Assembly (NCBI GenBank): GCA_023678885.1
Contig: CM043005.1
Location: 5,198,314 to 5,262,313, forward strand
Reading direction: 5' to 3'
Length of the DNA stretch: 64,000 nucleotides
Source of the DNA: Pogostemon cablin
Lineage: Eukaryota; Streptophyta; Magnoliopsida; Lamiales; Lamiaceae
A program made the position numbers and the translations under genes. Each line of letters starts with the position of its first letter. The first letter of the stretch is position 1. This document shows, piece by piece, positions 1 through 9,549 of the stretch. The notes under the pieces are model-generated. The model was not told the origin of the DNA, ran no database searches, and was given only the letters and a program-made list of their open reading frames with translations.

Positions 1-725
1 ATGGCAGTTTTAACATTAAACAATTCAAACAGAACAGCATGTAAAATAGGCAAAATTTGATCAGAATAGTGAGGATTCTCCACCTCAAATGCACTCAAAA
101 GCCTTTTAGCCCTATTCAAATAGCCCAAACATTCATTAAACCTTTTCAAACCAAAACTAGAAGAACCCAACAACTGCAAAGTCATAGCAACAGGCAAAGA
201 CAACTTACTACCAGAACTAACACTATCATCATCATTACCTTCCAATATTCTCAGAGCTCTTTGAGCATAAGACAGAGTCTTTTCTGGGTCCTCACCTTCA
301 CGGTCGAGTTTAAGGCCAATTTTCAAACAAGCCAAACCCAAATCCTTCTCATCATAGCTCTCCTCCATGTCCTTGAATGCCTTGAGCATTTCATCAATCG
401 ATTCCGCAGATTCAAAGGCTTCCTCCAGCTCTGATCTTTCCTTGATTCTCCTCTGCCTTGATGACAACTGGGATGCATTATTGGCAACTGAATCCGGTAG
501 GGTGCTTAGATTCTGAGACGGGGTGGAACTAATTCGATAGGAACTGAGATCAGAGTAGAGTAAAGACTGAAATTTGGAGAAAGACTTGAATTGGGGTTTT
601 GTGGGGCAAGAATTTGAGTGATATGAGGAGCCGGAAAAATCTCTGGAAATGAGAGGGAGCGGGGTTTTAGTGTGCGGTTTTAGGAGGTTTAAGAGACGCT
701 TGGAATTGGATGGAATTCTTCTCAT
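1..725 (-). CDS. TPR / kinesin-light-chain-like protein, N-terminal part (runs off left edge)
   Basis: The reading frame is open on the minus strand from the ATG at 725-723 to the window edge, 241 codons without a stop. The first ~45 residues are rich in Arg, Ser, Lys and Pro and poor in acidic residues (starts MRRIPSNSKRLLNLLK), as in a mitochondrial or plastid presequence. After a Ser-rich linker the chain becomes helical and acidic. From about residue 100 it shows helix pairs typical of TPR repeats (for example LGLACLKIGLKLDREGEDPE, then LNRAKRLLSAFE). This arrangement matches plant nephrocystin/kinesin-light-chain-related TPR proteins, which are scaffolds rather than enzymes. The 3' part lies beyond position 1, so total length and TPR number cannot be given. 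No intron is needed in the visible part. The ATG was chosen because it is the first in frame and starts the basic leader. The family call is by resemblance only. Confidence 0.75.
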   Translation of the reverse strand, partial: MRRIPSNSKRLLNLLKPHTKTPLPLISRDFSGSSYHSNSCPTKPQFKSFSKFQSLLYSDLSSYRISSTPSQNLSTLPDSVANNASQLSSRQRRIKERSELEEAFESAESIDEMLKAFKDMEESYDEKDLGLACLKIGLKLDREGEDPEKTLSYAQRALRILEGNDDDSVSSGSKLSLPVAMTLQLLGSSSFGLKRFNECLGYLNRAKRLLSAFEVENPHYSDQILPILHAVLFELFNVKTA

Positions 726-923
726 GGTGAATGATTTGAGGCGCAATGGGAGAATCCTTGCGATGACAGTGATGGTACGATGTTTATGCAAAGCTTAGAA
801 TTGTTTTACAGCCGAATTCTGTTAAACCCTTTGAAACCCTTCGAACAACAAAATCGTCCGTTTCAACAGGTCATTAGCAGGTTATTCTAAAAGATAAAAT
901 TAATTCTAAAAGATAAAATTATA
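726..923. other. Upstream region of the TPR gene
   Basis: These 198 bases between the TPR gene start and the first MITE should hold its promoter and 5' leader. I see no clear TATA box. Confidence 0.35.
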
Positions 924-1147
924 CTCCTCCGTCCGTTCGAAAGAGGGCATTTTGCTTTTGTGTACATTGATTAAGAAGTATTATTATTTAATATGTAGTG
1001 GTAGTTGTATTAGTGGGAGTGTGGACCCTATATTTTAATTGTATTAGTGGGTGTGTATGGATCCCATCTGTGTAAAAAATGAAGTGACCCTCTTTGAAAC
1101 GGACGACCAAAATGGAAAAAGACCCTCTTTCGAGCGGATGGAGGAAG
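924..1147. mobile_element. Stowaway-like MITE (copy 1)
   Basis: The left terminus CTCCTCCGTCCGTTCGAAAG and the right terminus, inverted, CTTCCTCCATCCGCTCGAAAG form terminal inverted repeats. Both ends are flanked by TA, the Tc1/mariner target. The 224-bp body is AT-rich, has no ORF and shares the internal motif 'gtagttgtattagtggg' with several other copies in this window. It depends on a transposase encoded elsewhere. Confidence 0.85.
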
Positions 1148-1335
1148 TATCAATATTTAGTTAAATTTGCTCCACTTTAGTATTGAGATTAATATTATTT
1201 GTTTGGTATACGGAAGTGAAAAATGAAAAGTGAGATAAAATTGGTTAAATAAAAATATGATATAAATTAATTGGAGTGAAAATATTCAAATGACCTGCCA
1301 TAGCAGGTCAAATGACCAAAATGTTGAATTTTATG

Positions 1336-1437
1336 AAGTTAATGGACTAATTTCAAAATTGTTATAAAATTAACGGACTAATTTCAAAATTGAAAAAGTT
1401 AATGGACTAATTTCAAAATGAGTGAAAGTTAACGGAC
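1336..1437. repeat. Short tandem repeat, about 27-bp unit, four copies
   Basis: Four imperfect copies of a unit reading 'gttaatggactaatttcaa' plus spacer follow each other. A single related unit lies at about 3716-3750 beside the gypsy remnant, so the array may be part of a dispersed repeat. Just before it, at about 1291-1310, TGACCTGC and GCAGGTCA form a small perfect hairpin. Confidence 0.6.
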
Positions 1438-1552
1438 AAAAAAATCTATTTTCCCTTTTTTTAAATGCAAAATCTTTGTCAACATTAAAGTAAATGTATT
1501 CAATTTTAACCAAATTAATGTGTGGACGTAAATACCCTCGGATCAAATAGAG

Positions 1553-1795
1553 TTGCATTTCTGTTTAGGTGTCGATTACCAACATTCGTCGGCCCCGTTG
1601 GGCCGAGTGTTGGTGGCAGTTGATCTCCCACTAATGAGGCGACCCACATGCGTCAGTTCGGGTGTTGGTGGCTGTCGATTCTCTACAACGAGCCGACCGG
1701 CATCAGTCGATCCCCCACCGACATGCGTCGGTCCATCGACGAACCGACTGACTTGCGTCGATCTAGGGTGTTGGTGGCTGTCAATAAAATCAACA
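1553..1795. repeat. GC-rich block with CCGACG/CGTCGG repeats
   Basis: This 240-bp stretch is much richer in G+C than the DNA around it and contains many short motifs in both orientations (CGTCGG, ACCGAC, GTCGAT, 'ggtgttggtggctgtc'). An 84-codon open frame crosses it, but its composition follows the repeats and it resembles no protein family I know. Repeated TCGGT/ACCGA motifs are typical of subterminal regions of CACTA/EnSpm transposons, so this may be such a remnant. No CACTA terminus was found to prove it. Confidence 0.4.
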
Positions 1796-2041
1796 AGGGC
1801 ATTTTAGTCCAAAAAACTCAAATTTGATTAAATTGATCGCAATTTATCTAATTGTTGACAAATAATTTTGCTACTTCATATTTGGTATTTTTGCTAATTG
1901 GCACTATTAAAAAACCAGCAAAAAGAAAATTAAATGGGAGCAGAGCTAAAGTTATAATGAGGAGAAACTTTAGAAAAAAAGCAAAGAGGAAAATCTCGAA
2001 CAAACTCGAGAGAAAGCCAGATCCGGCCTCATTGAAACCTA
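1796..2041. other. AT-rich spacer
   Basis: No gene is seen. Two short open frames on opposite strands (about 70-85 codons) mirror each other in low-complexity sequence and are judged spurious. Confidence 0.4.
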
Positions 2042-2270
2042 CTTCCTCTTTCCCATCCAAATATGGTCTTTTACTTTTTGCATGTGGATCAATAAGTATT
2101 ATTATTTAATGTATAGTGGGTAGTTGTATTAGTGAAAGTGTAGGTCCCATATTTTAATTGTATTAGTGGGTATGTGTGGTCTCATGTGTGTAAAAAAAGT
2201 AAATAAAGACTCTTTGGATGGGATGCCAAAAATATAAAAAAAATTAACTCTTTGAAGAGGACGGAGGAAG
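2042..2270. mobile_element. Stowaway-like MITE (copy 2, diverged)
   Basis: The left end CTTCCTCTTTCCCATCC and the right end (inverted) CTTCCTCCGTCCTCTTC are flanked by TA on both sides. The body carries the same internal motif 'ggtagttgtattagtg' as the copy at 924-1147. Confidence 0.75.
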
Positions 2271-3049
2271 TACATGAAATTTTTTTAAAGTGCAAGTAGG
2301 AAAAAGAGTAACAAATTATCAAGTGGGACGAGAAATACTAACAGAAAAAATTCATACTGCAGTTGACACAGAAATTTAGAGAAGCAGGAGGTAACACAAG
2401 GAAATACTCAAATACAATTCCTCACTTAATGGAATCCACCACAAGTTTGGTAGTAAACTTGTCGCCTTAAGGAATACACTAAAAGACTTGAGAGATAATT
2501 AGAAGAAATTCATCTTCTAAACAAGAGTAAACACTCAACACTCACCACTTTAATAATCCACCAAAAGGGTTTAGAGTAAGATACAAGAAGATAACATCTT
2601 CTAAACAAGTTTAAAAGCTCCAAATATGTTTAATTTCGAAATTGACATCTTGCAAACTTACGAATGATGTCATTATATAAGCATGAATTAGAACAACCTT
2701 CCAAGTGAGTCAAAAGAGCTAAATGAGACTTAACATTCTCAATGCACATAGAAAATAAGAACTTAGACTCTATTAAATGTAAACTTAATGAATGATAATT
2801 AAAGACTAAGAATAGGTAGATACCAAGATTTTTAGTGAGGAGATAAATTATAAAATATCAACAAAATTGAAGTTGGTCCAATAACTTTTGTATGATGTTG
2901 CAAACTGTCACACTTCAGTCAAACGGCATTAACTTTCTATATGAATACTATATTTTTAGATCAGTAATGTTTTTTTAAAACTAGACTCTTAGAGTTTTCT
3001 AATGGTATATGGTATACACAATAACTCATTCACAATAGAAACAGACTAA
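2271..3049. other. AT-rich spacer, probably old LTR-retrotransposon sequence
   Basis: No coding frame is seen. It lies directly 3' of the minus-strand gypsy pol remnant, so it is probably the decayed 3' non-coding or LTR part of that element. No matching second LTR or target duplication was found. Confidence 0.35.
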
Positions 3050-3660
3050 CACTTGAAGTTGACTGATAGTGATCTTCTTGATGAGGTGGCACTGCATAGT
3101 TCATTGATGAGTTTGGAGTTGCTGAGTTTAAGGCCTTCATTGATGGGTAGCTCATCAATACTGCAGAGTTCAAGTCTTCATTAAAAATTCCCACGTCATT
3201 CCCCCGGTTGGACAAGATTCACCCTCGAATATGGACCTTCTTTATCAATCAACACATGGTGAAAGATCTCATCAACATTGAAAGTAGCCAAGACACTATA
3301 ATTTCTGGGCAACTCCACCTTGTAAGCATTATCCCCAATTTTCTTCAAAATTCGAAAAGGACCATCAGCTCTAGGCTGCAACTTTCCATGCCAACCTCTA
3401 GAAAAATGTTCCTTCCTCAAATGAATCCAAACCAAATCATTTTCTTTGAAACCAGATTATTTTTTATGCTTGTATTTCATCATTTGATACTTATCATTGT
3501 GCTTGAAAATCTCTTTACGAACATTTTCATGCAACTCCTTAATGTGGTGAGTATGATCTTCTCCATCTCTATTGATATGATGAGTAAGAGAAATGAGAGT
3601 TGAATTCATTGAAGTCAAATTATAGGATTTCTTCCCTAGCACACTCGAACGGACTCTGCC
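3050..3660 (-). pseudogene. Ty3/gypsy pol remnant: integrase C-terminus and tail
   Basis: On the minus strand two adjoining frames together give the end of a Ty3/gypsy integrase. One segment has a charged helix (KELHENVRKEIFKHNDKY), as in the region before the integrase C-terminal domain. The next reads LVWIHLRKEHFSR, then KLQPRADGPFRILKKIGDNA and LATFNVDEI, the classic chromovirus-type integrase C-terminal signature. The two parts are separated by an in-frame stop near 3455. Everything upstream (protease, RT, RNase H) is missing, so this is a dead 3' fragment. Downstream it runs into a Ser/Asn-rich tail of about 60 codons. Confidence 0.85.
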
Positions 3661-3799
3661 TCAAACAGACGATTTTATATAAAATTTAAAAGATTAATTT
3701 CAAAAAGTTTGAAATAGATGGACTAATTTTAAAATTGGAGAAAGTTAATACATAAAAAATTTCATTTTAACTTGTAAAGTACTTATAAAGTATATGAAA

Positions 3800-4257
3800 A
3801 GAAGAGATTATATTTTTTAAATTAATGTGTACTTTATAATACCATATAAGAATTATATTTTTATTTTGGGATTGAATAATCACGTGAATGAATCAGTTCG
3901 TATTATTACTACTTATTACTACAAGTTTGGATAGCATAAAGCCATAAAAGCATTTTCACTTTATTTATATATTCCCTCTGTACCCTTGATATGTATCAAT
4001 TTTGTCATTTTGGTCCGTCCCATTATAAAGTATTCATTTCCTTTTTTAGATTGATGTGACCACACATACCCCACACTCAACACTAATACAACTACCCACT
4101 ACACTTTAAAATATTTTTTCTTTCACCTCAAAATACATTAAATTATTATACTCCTTAATCCATGTGCAAAAAGAAAACGACTACGTTTCAAGGGGACGGA
4201 AGGAGTTTTTTTTTTTTAGCACTTTATTCAAGGTTTAAGTGAAGAGTTTTTTAAATG
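3800..4257. repeat. Duplicated segment, copy 1 (other copy lies upstream of NLE1)
   Basis: The stretches 'ttttattttgggattgaata', 'acaagtttggatagcataaa' and 'agcactttattcaaggttta' recur in the same order at 9245-9475. This copy is interrupted by a MITE at 3972-4205; the other by the Helitron at 4288-9244. The copies are in direct orientation and nearly adjacent, so this is an old tandem duplication of about 0.25 kb before the insertions. Confidence 0.8.
3972..4205. mobile_element. Stowaway-like MITE (copy 3)
   Basis: It begins TTCCCTCTGTACCC after TA and ends (inverted) CTCCTTCCGTCCCCTTG. The internal 'aatacaactacccactaca' is the reverse complement of the motif in copies 1 and 2, so it is the same family in the opposite orientation. 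The right TA has decayed. Confidence 0.75.
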
Positions 4258-6400
4258 AATATGTACTTTAAAAGTATTATATAAGAACTAGTATGAAACC
4301 CGCGTAATACGCGGGCCCATTGAGGTTTCATTTGTTAAATTATTATTATATTAATATATATTTTTTTAAAATATAATTTAATTTTTATTTAATTTTTATG
4401 AACCTTGTTTTCTAATGTAAAGGATAAAAATTAGTTTTAAGGTAATTTCCTTATTTCTTTTCTCCCGAAGAAAATATACATAACATGAGCGACAATGAAA
4501 ATATTTCTGAAAATAAGAATAATATTAATAATACATTTTCTATTTAATAATATATACTTACTAAATTTTAAAATTAATTTTTCCTTTTGAATTTTATCGA
4601 ATGATAATTATTTTATTTCTTAAGTTTAGATGCAATAGCAAATTTCAATTAAATGTTGATTTTCAATTGAAAATTACTCAAGTTTGCTTCATCTCTCTAA
4701 CCATATAACAATCCCCTGCGAATACTTCATGCTTTGGAGCCTAAATTCATATAGATACATCCAACTTCATAAATTAACAATTATTATGTTTCATTGTTTA
4801 TTTTTTAAAGGAAATGCATAACCAAGTCAAAGAGTCAAGTCTATTGGAATTTAAACAGAAGTTAAGAAGTTATTCAAACAATGGTAATATTTTTCTTATT
4901 GATAAGATGTAATGAGCTACATTTGATGGATTAGTAATCTAAAGACCAAAAAAAAAAAAAGGGATCATACATCATAAACAAATTTTGCTCTTGCATCCTT
5001 GTAAGAGAGTGGACTCGTTTGCTATATTGGTATACATGCTTGATAGGAGAATACTGAATTACAGGTGACAACCTCCAATCCAAAAATGCATTCTATTAAA
5101 CATTATTAAATGAGCTAGTACCTCAAAAGTGCACATAGAAACTCATCATCATGCCAAATTATAGCTTAACATTATACACGTCTTCCTCATTCTAACAACC
5201 TCCATTTCAAGAAATCCTAATCAGGGAGTTTATTGGGAGAGGAATGGATTATTGAGGCACAAAATGTAGGAGACAAACTTTTGATAAATAAATTTTTTGT
5301 CTATAGATATCCCGATTATATAAGCATGAGGATGTTATTTGATGGCAGTAGAATTTTTTTTTTTGATGTGGAACACAAAAAATAAGTGTAAATCAACGAT
5401 TTGAGATGTAGGATCGGCGAGAAATAAAATTTAGGGATGTGGAACAACAACAGAATATTTTCAAAGAAAACAAATAATGAAAAACATAGACAAATTTGTT
5501 CGCTTATAATTTTGTTAGTTATTCTACTTCAATATAGAATTTCATACTTTAGTTTTCAGGGCTCATTGCTCTTCATGAATTTGAAGAAGGAATTCAATAT
5601 TTTGAAGCCCCTATATCAATAATCAAAAGAAAAATGAAGTTTATATAAAGCCTTGCAAGTTGGAAGAAGTTGAACCAAAGATGAAAACATATGTAACACC
5701 AAATTATTCAAATTTTAATAACTCTGTTAAGATAACTAAAATAAAATATTATCTAAACAGTTTACGAAATGAAAAATAATGCAATCCCTTTAAAATTGCA
5801 AGTAATGCTGCGTGAGTTTTGTGAAAAGACCACCTGGATCTTCTATCAATTCCACCTGAGGGGGAGATAAGAGAGGATTTAGAGAGAGATTAAAATAGAA
5901 AATTATAGTAACTTAATTAAGATTACCATAACATCATGTCCTTTTCTTTTAATAAGGGCAGTAGCACGTTTATATCTTCTTCTGAGATTTCCAAATGTAG
6001 ATAAGATCAGGATTCTTTCATGAAGGGATACAATAAAAAAAAATATAATTATGCAATTAACTCTACCAAGAACAACTAATATCAATTAGAAGAACTTTAA
6101 AATAATTGAATGAAAATAGAATTAAGGTACACGATAACAGTAGCAACGATAACTAGAAAATAATACTATATAGAATAAAACACTTACAATATATTGAGTC
6201 ACAGTAAATCTTGATAATGGAGGGAGGTAATCACCATCTACAATTGAGTCTGCAGAATAGAAGTGCGAATCTGTAAGCAACAAAGAAGTCACGTTTTCGA
6301 AATTCAGAAGCCAAAAAATTGTTGTTGAAGATTGGAAATATATTATTTAATTGGGTTTTTGTCAAAACAATAATGTAAATGGATAATCCTTGTTATATTA

Positions 6401-6406
<6 letters not shown>

Positions 6407-6431
<25 letters not shown>
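6407..6431. repeat. (TG)n microsatellite
   Basis: About twelve uninterrupted TG dinucleotides lie inside the Helitron. Confidence 0.9.
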
Positions 6432-8827
6432 TACACTGTCAAGGGAAAATCAAATAAGGCTTCTTCAATTGATAAGATAAGTAGAAACACGTGGAATCTA
6501 GGAATGTGAGGAAAAAAATTTATATAATTCAAGTATGAGAAATAATAGATAAACGATTTAATACCTTAAATGAAACTTTTGACTAATGAACGAAGAAGTT
6601 GTTCAAAGCCATATAACTTCTAAATGTATGAAATCAGCAATGGAATATGAATCAGATTTACTTTGGAGTGATGTCACAGCTACAACCTTCATTCTAGCAG
6701 CTTTTCTAATTTTGACACCGACACTGTTACAACATGATGATGAATAAATGATAGTTTCTAGGTAGTAAAAAAAATATGCTCTAACTTCTAGACTGTGAAA
6801 TTAAATATGCTCAGATATACTAATATTCTTTGACCATAGAGAAATATAAGTTGATTCATATGAGCACTTAATCATTAATCATTAAAATGAGTCTTGCAGG
6901 CTGCAGCCCTATACCAACTCATATTACATAGTAATACCATTATCCAAATGTACATACTATGACTCTAAATGTAGAATAGAGTTTCGTCCAAAAGATAAAG
7001 AGATCTAGTCAAAAAGATACATGAGGAGAAGTTTAAGGGGTTCATAAACTCTTAATGACAGAAAGGATTCAAAGGCTGTGTAGCATATTATAATGGAGAG
7101 TCCATCAATGCCAAGTAGAATTTCATTTTCTAAACATGAATGTGAGTAGTGGTTGAGATGGCTGTTAGTTTTTAATAACGTGCCCAAGAATTTTGTATTG
7201 AAAATAAATAAATGACAGTAGAATTAAATCAAGTCCAAATAGTTTCGACACTCTGAATTTTCTCTTGGATCAATAAATTTGCGATATTCTGCTTTCATAT
7301 TAATTAAGTCAAGATAGTTAAAGAAAACCCACTACAGATACTACGCTAATAGCAAGAAACATCAAGTAAATATCAATGAGGCCTCCTTATTTTTATGCAT
7401 AAAGAAAAATGCATTTCATCATAATCCTCTTAAACCAATGCAATATCAGTCTCCAAATCCTTCTCTACCCTATAATTTGCATTGTACATTCAAAGAAACC
7501 AAAATAGTTAAATCATATGCAATCCAACAACAAATCAAATGCAACCACAAACAAATTACGTATTAGGAAAATAAACATAAATAATGCCACCCATTTTATT
7601 TTGGACTTCATTCCAATCCTCTTAAATTTATAAAAATGCATATATCTAAATAATATAGAACTCCATCAACATGTGAAATGCAATTCACAAAAAGATTATT
7701 TGGAACTGAGACCAACACATTTCGATTTCAAATTATTATATTGTAAAATTTAATCATAGTTGCAACATGTGAGAATGAAATCTTATAACTTGATTCAAAA
7801 ATAAATAGAGGTGTAAAAATATGTTCTTGCAATAAAGGGATGTAATATTCATCAAACTGCAAGAAAGTACACAATATAAAGATAATATGCTGTAATATTT
7901 TATTTTCACTACATTCAACATGTGCAAAGACAGCATTATTTTTCTAAAACCTTCTAGACCCCAACAAAGGGAAACATGACTCAATTTTGTCTATCTGAAT
8001 CTCAAAAACAACTACATGAATAAAAAGGGCAGCAATATGTAAAAGTAGTACCTTGCGTTATTGAAACTTTTAGCTGACGGTTCATAATTACGTTCACACA
8101 TCCATATTACTAAACGGTGGACACCATGCCTTGACAAAAAGGAACACCTTGTCCCCTATAATTGATAGTATTTATTCATCAAAATCCCAGAAATTGTGCA
8201 AAATTGATAAATTAATCATTCAAAATCCTAACAAATAAGATAATAAGAAACCTGAACTTTGTTAACTTGTTGAGTAAACGTGAAAGGGAATTCATTTAAA
8301 GTATACGATATTGAATTCCTCAAATTGAACATTGTGGGCATTGTGAAATCAAGTAAAATCTTGAACAACGCACAATGCAAAATTATGAGAGAAGATCATT
8401 TTTTAAGTAAGATGTCAAATTCTAATAACAATATAAGATCTAACGTAGATAAGGAAGCCCACTTGAGATTCAAAACTCATATGCAATTTTATTTTCTGTT
8501 TTCATTGAAATCACTGAAGCAAACTTTTTGGGAATGAGTTAGGGATAAAATGATATTAGGAAGAAAGTACCTAAATTGAGATCTGCTGCTGGTTGACACT
8601 GGAGATGCAAACGTGAATGTTCTCACAAATGAGGTTAGGGTTTGAGCTTTTGAGTTGAGGATTTTCTAAAATTAAATTTAAGACCTTAAAATCTCTTGAA
8701 ATTATACTAAAGGCCCGATAATCATAAAACAAAATGCCTAAGAAATGGACACATCAGCCTTCCTTTTTTCTTAAGATGACACATCAGCGATAGTTCTCTC
8801 TTATAACGATATACATCATTAAAAGAA

Positions 8828-9211
8828 GACAAAAGCTCCTGTGCACCCGGGCGCACGGAACACTTTCTGTGCGCCTTTAGAAATTTGTGCTAAATTGTAT
8901 ACCTTTTAGTATACAGATGTGTACCCTTTATTTTCTAAAGAAAAATCTGGGCGCACGAACAACACTCCGTGCGCCTTTAGAATTTTGTGTTAAATTGTAT
9001 ACCCTTTAGTATAAAAATGTGTACCCTTTATTTTCTAAAGAAAAAAAAATATTAATGAAAAGTGTATACCCTTTAGAACAAAATTGTGTACCTTTTAGTA
9101 ATTAAAGTGTATACCCTTTAGACCAAATTAATGTACCCTTACCCATAATACAAAATTTCTAAAGGCGCACGGAATGTGTTCCGTGCGCCCGGGTGCACGC
9201 AAGCCTCACTC
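8828..9211 (-). mobile_element. 384-bp Mutator-like MITE, copy 1
   Basis: The 9-bp duplication TTAAAAGAA flanks the element (8819-8827 and 9212-9220). Its ends carry the inverted core GTGCACCCGGGCGCACGGAA, and GCGCACGGA-type motifs recur inside. A near-identical 384-bp copy lies in opposite orientation at 41337-41720 with its own 9-bp duplication. There is no coding capacity. It is inserted within the first 450 bp of the Helitron's 5' end, so it is the younger of the two. Confidence 0.88.
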
Positions 9212-9244
9212 TTAAAAGAAAACCTTCATTTAGTTATATAAAGA

Positions 9245-9549
9245 TTACATTTTTATTTTGGAATTGAATAACTACATGAATGAATCAGTAAGTGAACAAT
9301 CTTTGTTCCGAGTACATTTTAGCATTATTTTCATGCTAGTTCGGAATATTACTACTTACTACAAGTTTGGATAGCATAAAGCATTTTCACTTCTTTTTTA
9401 TTTTTTATTATTTTTTTATTTTTTTATTTATATTTTAGCACTTTATTCAAGGTTTAAGTGAAGACTGAAGAGTTTGAGCCTCGAGGTCATAACCCCATAA
9501 ACCCTACTCTGCCAAATTCCTCCTTAATCACGAAAAAAGAAGGACAGTG
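9245..9549 (+). promoter_or_regulatory. NLE1 upstream region and 5' leader (duplicated segment, copy 2)
   Basis: This 305-bp stretch separates the Helitron's 5' end from the NLE1 start codon and must contain the proximal promoter. Positions 9245-9475 are the second copy of the segment at 3800-4257. A T-rich run (9390-9432) precedes the conserved 'agcactttattcaaggttta'. No convincing TATA box is seen, which is common for housekeeping genes. The Helitron has therefore replaced everything upstream of about -305. Confidence 0.55.

Larger units (their letters stand above)
4288..9244 (-). mobile_element. Non-autonomous Helitron, about 5 kb
   Basis: Read on the minus strand the element starts TCTTTATATAACTAAATG (9244 downward) after a host A. 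It ends with the hairpin CCCGCGTATTACGCGGG, then TTTCATA and CTAG (4291-4288), followed by a host T. A 5'-TC start, a 3' hairpin a few bases before CTRR, insertion between A and T and no target duplication are the Helitron hallmarks. The duplicated segment at 3800-4257 offers a near-empty site: 'ataagaa' is there joined directly to 'ttatatttttattttgg'. I recognise no Rep/helicase coding sequence. About 384 bp is a later Mutator-like MITE. Short exon-like stretches bounded by AG/GT occur on the minus strand near 6195-6271 and 5927-6076, but I cannot name them. A (TG)n tract lies at 6407-6431. Confidence 0.82.

Noticed and set aside
4288..9244. Autonomous Helitron with Rep/helicase
   Set aside because: No Rep HUH motif or helicase motif is readable in any frame; only short open stretches remain.
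9547..9549. GTG as NLE1 start codon
   Set aside because: A normal ATG follows immediately, and plant nuclear genes start at ATG.
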